Shown: piece after piece, positions 15,601 through 22,301 of the stretch | How positions within the stretch are numbered: the first letter of the stretch is position 1 | Layout: each line of letters begins with the position of its first letter | Origin: Labilithrix sp. | Lineage (GTDB): Bacteria; Myxococcota_A; Polyangia; Polyangiales; Polyangiaceae | Direction of reading: 5' to 3' | Assembly: GCA_028287065.1 (NCBI GenBank) | Contig: JAQBQJ010000079.1 | Coordinates: 1 to 43,324 of the forward strand | Length of the DNA: 43,324 bases | Notes under the pieces: model-generated | Seen by the model: the letters and a program-made list of their open reading frames with translations, nothing else | The model's database searches: none | What the model was told of the DNA's origin: nothing | Made by a program: the position numbers and the translations under genes

Positions 15601-16135
15601 CGGACGCGCGCGGATCGTTCGCCCAGTACCTGTCGCGATCGACCAGCGCGAGCGGAAAATTGCCCTTCCCCATGTCGAGGACGACCGGGATGCCGGTGGT
15701 GAGATCGACGATGTAGAACGGATCGTCCGCGGGATCGTAGTCGGCGGTCCGCTGCGCGACGGCTTCGAGATCGATCGCCGTGTCGTCGGTCGTCTTGTTC
15801 GCGAAGGCGACGGTGATCGGCGCGAACGTGCCCCAGCCCTCGAGCGAATTGAAGCCCTCGCGCGCGGCGGTCTCGAGACGCGTGGGCGCGACGAGGCTCA
15901 CGTTGATGCGCCGCCCGGTGCGGCTCGTCGGATCGGCGAACGTGGCGACGTCGTTCGGCTGCGGGATCTCGGGCAGCGGCCGGCGCGACGTATCGAAGAC
16001 GATCTCGGGGCCGTCGCCCGCGGGCGTCCTGCGCGCGCCGTCGGGGGCGGTGTCGATCGCGCATCCCGGCGCGATGGTGGTCGCGATGGCGCACGCGACG
16101 ACGACGCCGAACAGCCGCGAGACACGCTCTTGCAT
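12671..16135 (-). CDS. Giant VolA-type lipase-like lipoprotein (paralogue A)
   Basis: The 1154-residue product has a signal peptide and a Cys at about residue 25 (APGCAIDTAPDG), so it is probably a lipoprotein. The lipobox is imperfect. The N-terminal region (PNDVATFADPTSRTGRRINV, later RESDTLILRPVVPLEEKREY) resembles the bacterial virulence-factor lipase N-terminal domain. An alpha/beta-hydrolase core follows, with HGTTLHADEI, MPGHG and the nucleophile elbow TSGNSFGGVL. Calcium-binding DxDxDG loops are inserted (DLNGDGEPDSGG, DYDADGQPD, DFDGDGVPD). The C-terminal third has many Cys. An ATG at 16153 would add six residues. It is a clear paralogue of 22302-25763, collinear over its whole length, and probably acts on lipids or polyesters at the cell surface. 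Confidence 0.85.
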   Translation of the reverse strand: MQERVSRLFGVVVACAIATTIAPGCAIDTAPDGARRTPAGDGPEIVFDTSRRPLPEIPQPNDVATFADPTSRTGRRINVSLVAPTRLETAAREGFNSLEGWGTFAPITVAFANKTTDDTAIDLEAVAQRTADYDPADDPFYIVDLTTGIPVVLDMGKGNFPLALVDRDRYWANDPRASEDSLLFETVEEGAGLPRGAYRPELDTDFDGVLDHPNVLRPTGKNARIEDVIPWYERESDTLILRPVVPLEEKREYAVVLTDRLKDHAGQPVKSPFESVHHAQQRAGAERVRAILSDPARRAYYGDVAGTGLDHVAFLWTFTTQPVYDDMRVLRDGMHGKGPFARLASEFPPVATAARAVGTTLDPADEVPGTVETLPKCAPHRQSPYIVRVKNARTSLGQLLEKALGLSGMELERLLQSLDNVDHFVVGSFESPYFMGDPKHEDPDGRFDVDFKTGQGRVARDTVQFWISVPTKEHGAQPFPTTVWAHGTTLHADEIIIRAGYFAKQGVAMMGINMPGHGLFLNQGLQAIAEAFLGATCLEPWAKAITTGRQQDLNGDGEPDSGGLLWTAHIFHSRDNIRQSVVDEMQATRVLRAFDRHLGTQDYDADGQPDMAGDFDGDGVPDLGGPDVAITTSGNSFGGVLAMVHGAVDPNVTAAAPISGGGGLTDVATRSALVPDSVLEQVFSPLIVGVPASAIGKKNDVAQTQCTGDQRSVRFVINDLTISREVEIACLTPTELDRGKTVVLENLRNGERRCARTSGEGRFRVPIPADIGDRLDIQIYDAPDAVLSYKGCEVGPVAPVGRRIYRFEQALVQPSVVADETKTCDAAFAGALVLDDAANPSGENRGCQQFRDQFYPVGSLLVAPQEGLGLTRQSPEARRLFNLVQAGIDSSDPINFAPYYAMRVAPNVDGSPLPPRAIVAWNTAGDPMVPAGTGYAFARAAGALPFLPPSFATTHPEWAEYATPLELWTSLGGKTPNQVLIDSHSLEGIARLERTRGGPTCKPNYNTGATCTSSPSPSECSHALFDADWLAEGANAWDAPRPAMPLRLARQANVRATDAGSLAQAWAPRLSGQPFASDDRGWISNAPLLGVLDAWIQPGGQHVFVNGDPCKTFDDVVYHDNLLVRFLATQGKDLYVLSHPSTHRCLERESCPIF

Positions 16136-16155
16136 GGCGCGGAGTTCTATCATAC

Positions 16156-16192
16156 CCGCGGCGTCGACCTGCTTGGTGGTCGACCGCCGCGG
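16156..16192. promoter_or_regulatory. Strong hairpin in the divergent promoter region
   Basis: The left arm 16156-16169 (CCGCGGCGTCGACC) pairs with the right arm 16178-16192 except for one bulged base, leaving an 8-base loop. It sits in the 81-base gap between the giant lipoprotein (leftward) and the SecY-like operon (rightward). No T-run follows, so an operator or leader structure is likelier than a terminator. The loop and right arm include the TTGGTGGTCGA element also found at 11655-11665. Confidence 0.55.
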
Positions 16193-16216
16193 AGAATGAC
16201 GTACCCTTCGCGAGCC

Positions 16217-18421
16217 ATGCGCTCGCCCGCGATCCGCCTCGCGATCACCCTGCTCCTGCCCCTGCTCGTCGTCCTCGGGGGCGAGCACGTGCTCTTGCCG
16301 GGTATGGAGGACCTCTGCCATCAGCTCACGCGAAGCGGCAGCGACTTCCTTCGCTTCGACCAATCGAACCTCTCCGTGTTCGCGCTCGGCATCGCGCCGG
16401 TGATGACGGCGTACGGGCTCGTCGAGCTCGCGGCGTTCCTCGTGCCGCGATGGGCACGCCTGCGTCACGGAAATCCGGAGGGCCGCGCGAAGCTCGAGCG
16501 AACCGCGCGCGTCGTCGCGATCGTGCTTGCCGCGTTGCAAGGGTGGGGCGTCGCGCAGAGCCTGTCCGCGCTCCGCACCTCCGACGTCTTCGGGATCGTC
16601 GCGGACCTGCCTTCGCCGCTCATCGTCGTCGCCACGCTGATCGGAGGCGTGTGCGTGCAGATCGTCGTCGCGCAGCTCATCTCGCGGCAGGGGATCGCCA
16701 ACGGGTACGTCCTCCTCACGGTCGTCGAGGCGCTCGCGGGGTTGCGGGGGACCTTCGTCCCGCGGCTCGAGAGGGCCCGCCTGCTCGGCACGCTCGAGAC
16801 GCGGCATGTCGCGCTGATGGTAGCCGTCGTCGCGCTGCCCGCGGCGGCGACGTGGCTCGCGCTGCGCGGAGGCGATCGCACGCGCGCGCCGGCCGACCCG
16901 GTGAGCAAGACGAAGAATGCTTCGGCCGCGCCGTATCGCGCCGCTCGCGCGCTCGCGGTGTCGCCGTGGGTCCCGGTTCCTTCGAGCTCGATCTCTCCTT
17001 ATCCCGTCGCGCTCGCGGTTGTTGGCCTGCCCGCCACGCTCGCGCTGGTGCTCCACCTGGGGCGCGGAACGCTCGACGCGACGAACGCGCTCTACGAGCG
17101 GCTCCCGTACACCGTGGCGGTGGCCGTGCTCACGCTCGTTGTCGCGTTCGTCTTCGCGCGCCTGCTGCATCGACCGCAGGAGATGACCGAAGTCGCAACT
17201 CGAGTCGGCCTCGCCGGCGGTGAAGAGCAGACCGACGTGGCGCGCGCGGCGCTGCGTGCGACGGCGCTGCCGACGCTGTTGTTCTTCGCGACGCTGATCG
17301 CGGCGGCGACCGCGAGCAGCGCGCTTCCGGCCGGACCCTCGGTGATCTTCGTGCCGCTGCTCGTCGCCGTCGTGATGGATGCGACCACCAGTCTGCGCAC
17401 GTCCTCGCTCGTACCGGTGTGGCAAGAGCGCCGCGCCTCCGCGGTACCGGTCGTGCGCGCCGTCCTCGCCGCCGAGGGCATCGAGTCATCCGTGCGCGGG
17501 CTCGGCGTCCTCTCGCTGCTGCAGGCGTTCGCGCCTTATGCGCCCGCCGAGATCGTCGTCGCCGAGGTCGATGCCGCCCGCGCGACGTCGGTCCTCCGCC
17601 ACGTCTTCCTCGGCGAGAGGCGCGACCTGGAAGGGGAGCGTGGCGGAGAGCCGATCGCCGACGGCGACGCGCCTGCTGCGTGGACGCCGGCGCGCCGCGT
17701 GCTCGGCCTGGCATCGACGACTCTCTTCGCGCTCGTGGCCGTCGTGTCCGCGACGGTCGCCCCGCATCGCGAGCTCGTTGCAAAGGAGGCGCGCGGTCGC
17801 CTCGAGGTCGTGCGCGTCGCGGACGACGAGGACGTCTTCGGCAGGATGGATGACAAGGACGTGCCGGAGGGCATCGAGCTGCGGTTCGAGAACGTCCCGC
17901 TCGGGCAGGGCCACATGCAAAGGGTGTACTTTGCACGCGTAGAAATACGCGAGCGCGAGCCATACTCGTCGGCGGCGGCACGTCTGCGGCGATGGACCGA
18001 CACGATCGCGCTGCCCGCGGGGACGCAGATCGCTCTCGCACCGGTCGACGAGATCGACGAGGACACCCTGAAGAGCCGTCGCGTCGGCATACGGACGTTC
18101 ATCGTGCGCGGAAGCCCGATCATCACGACGGAGGACGTCGTCGAGGCGATGCCGTCGATCAACACGATGAACGGAACTCGAGAGGTCTACGTGGCGGTCA
18201 CGCTCTCGGAGGCGGCGAGCGAGAAGTTCCGCCTCGCGACGCGCGAGTACGTGCAGCGCCGCATCGCGATCGTCGTCGACGGACAGATCGACTCTGCGCC
18301 CGTGGTACGGACGGAAATCGGCGGCGGTCGCCTCAGCATCACGATGGGCGCCGGCGATCCGGACGTCCAGCTCGTGCAGGCGAAGGCGCTGGCCAAGAGC
18401 CTCGGAGGTAGTCAGCGATGA
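16217..18421 (+). CDS. SecY-like channel fused to DUF2007-like and SecD P1-like domains
   Basis: The 734-residue protein has three parts. Residues 1-400 are a divergent SecY: HVLLPGMED (cf. IPLPGID), SVFALGIAPVMTAYGLVELA, GNPEGRAKLERTARVVAIVL, ISRQGIANGYVLL (cf. ITERGIGNGISL), SSSISPYPVALAV, and LPYTVAVAVL leading into FARLLHRPQEM. Residues about 397-465 resemble DUF2007 (PVVRAVLAAEGIESSV, EIVVAEVDAARATSVL). A membrane segment lies at 497-515. Residues about 595-734 match the SecD P1 periplasmic domain (ITTEDVVEAM, LSEAASEKFRLATRE, RRIAIVVDGQIDSAPVV, IGGGRLSITMG). The ATG at 16217 is used; 16196 is an alternative. The stop overlaps the next start (ATGA). I infer an accessory translocon carrying its own SecD-type module; canonical Sec genes are absent here. 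Confidence 0.87.
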   Translation: MRSPAIRLAITLLLPLLVVLGGEHVLLPGMEDLCHQLTRSGSDFLRFDQSNLSVFALGIAPVMTAYGLVELAAFLVPRWARLRHGNPEGRAKLERTARVVAIVLAALQGWGVAQSLSALRTSDVFGIVADLPSPLIVVATLIGGVCVQIVVAQLISRQGIANGYVLLTVVEALAGLRGTFVPRLERARLLGTLETRHVALMVAVVALPAAATWLALRGGDRTRAPADPVSKTKNASAAPYRAARALAVSPWVPVPSSSISPYPVALAVVGLPATLALVLHLGRGTLDATNALYERLPYTVAVAVLTLVVAFVFARLLHRPQEMTEVATRVGLAGGEEQTDVARAALRATALPTLLFFATLIAAATASSALPAGPSVIFVPLLVAVVMDATTSLRTSSLVPVWQERRASAVPVVRAVLAAEGIESSVRGLGVLSLLQAFAPYAPAEIVVAEVDAARATSVLRHVFLGERRDLEGERGGEPIADGDAPAAWTPARRVLGLASTTLFALVAVVSATVAPHRELVAKEARGRLEVVRVADDEDVFGRMDDKDVPEGIELRFENVPLGQGHMQRVYFARVEIREREPYSSAAARLRRWTDTIALPAGTQIALAPVDEIDEDTLKSRRVGIRTFIVRGSPIITTEDVVEAMPSINTMNGTREVYVAVTLSEAASEKFRLATREYVQRRIAIVVDGQIDSAPVVRTEIGGGRLSITMGAGDPDVQLVQAKALAKSLGGSQR

Positions 18422-19035
18422 ACGAGCTCGCGACGAGCGACACGAAGACGCGTGTGGCCGCGGCGATCACCGCGATCGAGAAGGAGACCTCCGCCGAGAT
18501 CGTCGTGATGATGCGCCCCCTGTCCGGCACGTACCGGCACGCCGACCTGCTCGCCGGCGCCGTGACGGCGCTCGCGTACCTCTGCGTGTTCCTCTATCAC
18601 CCCGAGCCTTTCGACTTCACGTACTTCCCGCTCGAGCAGGCCGCCGTGTTCGCGCTGGCGGCGCTCGCGTGCTCGCGGCTGCCATCGCTCCGGCGCGCGC
18701 TCTCTGGCCGGAAGACGCGCGAGAAGAACGTGCAGACTGCAGCCAAAGCGGCGTTCGTCGATCGCGGCATGAGCAAGACGCGGTCGCGGACGGGCGTGCT
18801 CGTGTACGTCTCGGCGTTCGAGCGCGATGTCGCGGTGGTCCTCGACGTCGGGCTGGATGCCGCCGCGCTCGGCGAGCCGCATGCGCGCGCCGTCGAGGCG
18901 CTCCGCGACGCCGCACGCCGCGGCAGGCGAGACGACTTCGTGAAGGCGCTCGAGGACATGGGGGCGCGGCTCGCGGAGATCGACCCGATCGACGAGGACG
19001 ACGTCGACGAGCTCCCGAACGAGGTCGCGGCATGA
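18418..19035 (+). CDS. TPM-domain membrane protein
   Basis: The 205-residue protein overlaps its neighbours at both ends by ATGA. The N-terminus (TRVAAAITAIEKETSAEIVV) and the segment SRTGVLVYVSAFERDVAVVLDVGL match the two halves of the TPM (DUF477, Psb32/phosphatase-like) domain. They are split by two hydrophobic segments at about residues 42-60 and 69-88, so the domain is interrupted by a membrane hairpin. An acidic C-terminus follows. TPM domains occur in thylakoid Psb32 and in bacterial membrane proteins often encoded beside LemA or Tim44-like proteins. The biochemical role is unsettled. Here it sits between a SecY-like channel and a Tim44-like protein, so a role in assembly or quality control of that complex is inferred. 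Confidence 0.85.
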   Translation: MNELATSDTKTRVAAAITAIEKETSAEIVVMMRPLSGTYRHADLLAGAVTALAYLCVFLYHPEPFDFTYFPLEQAAVFALAALACSRLPSLRRALSGRKTREKNVQTAAKAAFVDRGMSKTRSRTGVLVYVSAFERDVAVVLDVGLDAAALGEPHARAVEALRDAARRGRRDDFVKALEDMGARLAEIDPIDEDDVDELPNEVAA

Positions 19036-20843
19036 GCGCTCGGAGCACGACGCGTGCGCTCCTCGTGACCGGCGCCTTCGTGCTGGTCGCGGCGATCGCG
19101 GCGGCACGACCGGGCGGCGGACAGAGCTTCGGCGGGGGCTCGCGTTCGAGCTCGTCGAGCGGCGGCTCGCGTTCGTCATCCAGCTCGTCGAGCTCGGGCA
19201 GCTTCCGATCGTCGTCGAGCTCATCGAGCTCGTCGGGCGGCTTCCGATCGACGTCCTCGAGCTCGTCCAGCTCGTCGTCGTCGAGCAGCGGCGGCTCGTC
19301 GTTCGGCTCGCGGACGACGACGACGACGACGACGTCGTCGTCGAGCAGCTCCGGCGGCTCTTCGTCGTTCGGTCACACGAGCTCCACGAGCGGGGCGAAC
19401 GGCTCTTACTCGTCGAGCTCGTCCGGCGACACGACGCCGCCGCCGTACACGCCGCCGCTGACCGGCGACGGGTACACGAGCGAAGGCGCGCCGCCGTACG
19501 CGGTGCCGAAGAGCGATCGCCCCGTCACGTTGACGCTGCTCGCGCTCTTCGGTGCGATCGCGTTCGTCGTTCTCGCGCTGATCGCGTATTCGCGCTGGCG
19601 AGCGAATCAGCAGCTCGCGAGCTGGGACGCGAGCGTCGACGACACGCTCGACGCAGAGGTGCGCGCGAAGCGCCACGCCAACGTGATGTCGGCACTGCTC
19701 GCGATCCGCTCCGCCGACGACGCGTTCAGCTTCGTTCTCTTCGAGGACTTCTTGTACGCCCTCTACGCCGAGGTCCACACCGCGCGTGCGACCGGCCGGC
19801 TCGACGGCCTCTCTCCATATCTCTCGACCGAGGCGCAGGCCCAGCTCTCGCGCCTCCCGGCAAGCGGGATCGACGGCGTCGTGATCGGCGGCATGCGCAT
19901 CGAATCGATCCGCACCTCCGCGACGAGGGTGACGCTCGATGCCGTCTTCACCGCGAACCTCGCCGAGACCGACGAGACCGGAGCTCCGGCCGCCGTCTAC
20001 ATGGAGGAGCGCTGGACCCTGTGCCGTGACGCGTCCGCTCGTTCGCGCCCGCCGGAGCGCGCGCGCGTGATCGGGTGCCCGAGCTGCGGCGCGCCGCTGG
20101 ACAAGACGATTGGACAGCAGTGCGGCTATTGCGGCGCGACCTCCAAGCCCGGCGACCACGACTGGTTCGTCGAGAACGTCACCATCGTCGCACGCGAGAA
20201 CCGCGGTCCGATGCTCACTGGCACCACCGAAGAGGTCGGCACCGACTGGCCGACCGTCGTTGCGCCGGACGTGAAGAAGGAGCTCGAGGCGCTACGCTCG
20301 CGCGACCCGGCGTTCTCGTGGCCGGCGTTCGTCGCGCGCGTGGGCGTCGTGTTCTCCGCCTTCCACACGTCGTGGAGCGCACAGGACCTCACCGCGGTGC
20401 GCCCGTATCTCAGTGACAACCTGTACGAGCTCCAGAAGTACTGGGTGAGCGCGTACCTCGAGCAGGGTCTTCACAACAAGACGGAGAACCCGCTCATCGT
20501 CACCGTGCATCTTGCACGTATCACGCGCGACCGCTTCTTCGACGCCGTCACGGTCCGCGTGTTCGCGACCTGCATCGACTACACGACGGACGCGAAGGGC
20601 GCGGTCGTCGCCGGCGATAGCGAACAGCCGCGCGAGTACTCCGAGTACTGGACGTTCATCCGCGGCGCGGGCAAGTCCGCGGCGCCGCGGTCTGACAACG
20701 CGTGCCCGAGCTGCGGCGGCTCACTCGCCGGCATCAACATGGCCGGCGAGTGCAGCCACTGCCGCGTGAAGGTCACGACCGGCGAGTTCGACTGGGTCCT
20801 CTCGCGCATCGAGCAGGACGAGGTCTACGAAGCCGCGGCGTGA
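19032..20843 (+). CDS. Tim44-like protein with two zinc ribbons and a poly-Ser stalk
   Basis: The 603-residue protein begins with a hydrophobic N-terminal segment (residues 8-25). A Ser/Gly/Thr-rich stretch of about 100 residues follows (33-132), then a Pro-rich linker and a membrane helix at 164-187. Two Tim44-like domains follow (about 200-345 and 400-545). The first ends in a ribbon with Cys349, Cys352, Cys364 and Cys367, the second in one with Cys558, Cys561, Cys574 and Cys577. Typical Tim44 features are DFLYALYAEVHTA-type and ESIRT..TRVTLDAVFTA-type segments. In mitochondria Tim44 tethers the import motor to TIM23; bacterial relatives are little studied. The topology would put the Ser-rich part on one side and the Tim44 domains on the other. 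Its stop is one base from that of the convergent serpin gene. Confidence 0.86.
   Translation: MSARSTTRALLVTGAFVLVAAIAAARPGGGQSFGGGSRSSSSSGGSRSSSSSSSSGSFRSSSSSSSSSGGFRSTSSSSSSSSSSSSGGSSFGSRTTTTTTTSSSSSSGGSSSFGHTSSTSGANGSYSSSSSGDTTPPPYTPPLTGDGYTSEGAPPYAVPKSDRPVTLTLLALFGAIAFVVLALIAYSRWRANQQLASWDASVDDTLDAEVRAKRHANVMSALLAIRSADDAFSFVLFEDFLYALYAEVHTARATGRLDGLSPYLSTEAQAQLSRLPASGIDGVVIGGMRIESIRTSATRVTLDAVFTANLAETDETGAPAAVYMEERWTLCRDASARSRPPERARVIGCPSCGAPLDKTIGQQCGYCGATSKPGDHDWFVENVTIVARENRGPMLTGTTEEVGTDWPTVVAPDVKKELEALRSRDPAFSWPAFVARVGVVFSAFHTSWSAQDLTAVRPYLSDNLYELQKYWVSAYLEQGLHNKTENPLIVTVHLARITRDRFFDAVTVRVFATCIDYTTDAKGAVVAGDSEQPREYSEYWTFIRGAGKSAAPRSDNACPSCGGSLAGINMAGECSHCRVKVTTGEFDWVLSRIEQDEVYEAAA
19128..19427 (+). 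repeat. Low-complexity Ser/Gly/Thr-coding tract
   Basis: This is a roughly 300-base stretch of the Tim44-like gene built from imperfect TCG, AGC and GGC codon runs. It encodes Ser clusters separated by Gly-Gly-Ser, Gly-Phe-Arg and Thr7. The mix of Ser codons suggests that the amino-acid composition, rather than recent DNA slippage, is what is kept. Confidence 0.75.
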
Positions 20844-20844
20844 G

Positions 20845-22143
20845 TCACTTCGGGTCGAGGATGCGACCCATGAAGAGGAGCGTCTTCGTCTGGCGGTCGA
20901 CGATGGCGACCACGTAGGGGCGATCGACCTGCATCTTCACGATGTCCACCGGAGGTCCCGCCGACGACGCCGCGTCGATGACGACCGCCGTCGCCGCAGC
21001 GGCTTCGGTGCCGCCCTCGTCGACGGCGAGGAACGTCTGGTGGAACACCTCGGAGATCTGGAGCTCCTCGAGCTGCGCGATGCCGGTGAAGTCGGCACCC
21101 TCGAACGCGTGCTTCATGCCGAGTGACTCGAGCGGCCCTTTCAGCTCGAAGGCCTGGTGCAGCTTCGCCTTCGGGAACGAGAGCCGAACCGGCTTCTCGC
21201 GCAGGCCGGCGAGGACGTCGAGGACCTTCGCTCCGGTGAGTGTCGACTCGAACTCGCCGAACGTGCCCTTCGTGGGTGCGATGACGAGCATCGATACCGC
21301 GCCACCGTCGTACGGCAGCTCGATCGCGTCGAACGCCGCGTCCTTCGTGTGCGCCGCGCTGAGCTCCGCGTTCATCATCGTGACTGGCTTTTCGGTGCCG
21401 TCGAGCGTCGTGAACGGCGCCTGCGCGGTCGCGAGCGGGTCGAACTTCGTCGTCCACGCGGCGTTGAAGTACACCGCGTTGACGAGCACCATCCGCGTGA
21501 GAGCGCGAATGCCGTCCTCGGGGATCAGCTCCTCGATGCGCGACTCGGTCTTTTCCTCGACCCACGAATTGATCGTGCCGCGCGCTGCCTGCGGTGCGCC
21601 CCTGAAGTCGACGACGTTCAGGCCGGCTCCGTAGTTGACGGCGAGCGTGTCGAGGAACGGCGCTTCGAACGCGTAGTTCTTCTGACCCCACACCGAGTTG
21701 ATCACGCTGAGTCGGAACGGCTTGCCGTCCTTGTCGAGCGCGCCTTGCCCGCGGCTCGAGAGCGCGAGGTCGAGATAGTCGAAGCCGCGGTGCAGGCGAT
21801 CGTCAGGCAAGCCGAAATGCAGCGCCTTCTTCATCTCCTCTTTCGTCTCCCCGCGTGCGCCGGCGTACGTCATGGCGAGCGCCGTCGAGATGCTGTGCGG
21901 GCTGAGGAAGACGTCCTTGTCGTGGAATTCCGCCGACGAGCCGACGGCGCGATAGAGGTCGACCGCGAAGTCGGCCTGGTCGCCGGCGAACGTGTCGAGC
22001 TCCGTGGGCGACAGCACCGGAGCGGTGTCGCGCGCGAGAGACGAGCGCACGGTCTCGACCTGCGGCTTGTCCTCGGTCGGAGCCGAACATGCGGTGAGAG
22101 AAGCGACGGCGAGGAGAAGAGCGATGTTCGATTGCTTGATCAT
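20845..22143 (-). CDS. Serpin lipoprotein (putative serine protease inhibitor)
   Basis: The 432-residue protein has a lipoprotein signal with lipobox LTAC (Cys19) and then a full serpin fold. Recognisable pieces are SPHSISTALAMTYAGARGET, NSWVEEKTESRIEELI, LVNAVYFNAAW, FKLS-like RLSFPKAKL, and the C-terminal RPYVVAIVDRQTKTLLFMGRI. The reactive-centre loop has a hinge of small residues (EGGTEAAAATAVV, residues 376-388), as in inhibitory serpins. Counting from Glu376 as P17, the scissile bond would fall near Ala392-Ser393. This predicts elastase- or subtilisin-like targets; the P1 assignment is approximate. Membrane anchoring would place the inhibitor at the cell surface or in the periplasm. Confidence 0.93.
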   Translation of the reverse strand: MIKQSNIALLLAVASLTACSAPTEDKPQVETVRSSLARDTAPVLSPTELDTFAGDQADFAVDLYRAVGSSAEFHDKDVFLSPHSISTALAMTYAGARGETKEEMKKALHFGLPDDRLHRGFDYLDLALSSRGQGALDKDGKPFRLSVINSVWGQKNYAFEAPFLDTLAVNYGAGLNVVDFRGAPQAARGTINSWVEEKTESRIEELIPEDGIRALTRMVLVNAVYFNAAWTTKFDPLATAQAPFTTLDGTEKPVTMMNAELSAAHTKDAAFDAIELPYDGGAVSMLVIAPTKGTFGEFESTLTGAKVLDVLAGLREKPVRLSFPKAKLHQAFELKGPLESLGMKHAFEGADFTGIAQLEELQISEVFHQTFLAVDEGGTEAAAATAVVIDAASSAGPPVDIVKMQVDRPYVVAIVDRQTKTLLFMGRILDPK

Positions 22144-22301
22144 GGCGACCTGACCAAGTGCAGCGCACGTACCAGCGCTGCGCGTGACGATCCCCCTTCA
22201 AACAAGCGTGATTCGACGATCCAGCGCACGTGCCACGGTGTGCCACCGGCTTCGAGCGCGGCTCCGCCGCCAGCGGCGATCGCCCCTCACGCCCCGACGA
22301 A
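22144..22301. promoter_or_regulatory. Gap between giant lipoprotein B and the serpin gene
   Basis: It contains no gene. The decamer CAGCGCACGT occurs twice (22161-22170 and 22222-22231) in direct orientation upstream of the serpin start, a weak candidate for regulator binding. Confidence 0.3.

Noticed and set aside
14006-16195. Open frame upstream of and in frame with the SecY-like protein, suggesting a 1471-residue product
   Set aside because: It lies antisense to the giant lipoprotein gene, is rich in Arg/Ala/His/Val as shadow frames of GC-rich genes are, and the membrane protein has a natural start at 16217.
16136-17425. Upstream extension of the giant lipoprotein frame to 17425
   Set aside because: It is antisense to the SecY-like gene, Arg/Glu-rich without domains, and would bury the signal peptide.
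19128-19427. Ser-codon tract considered as a CRISPR-like or satellite array
   Set aside because: No regular repeat/spacer spacing; it is in frame and explained by a Ser-rich protein segment.
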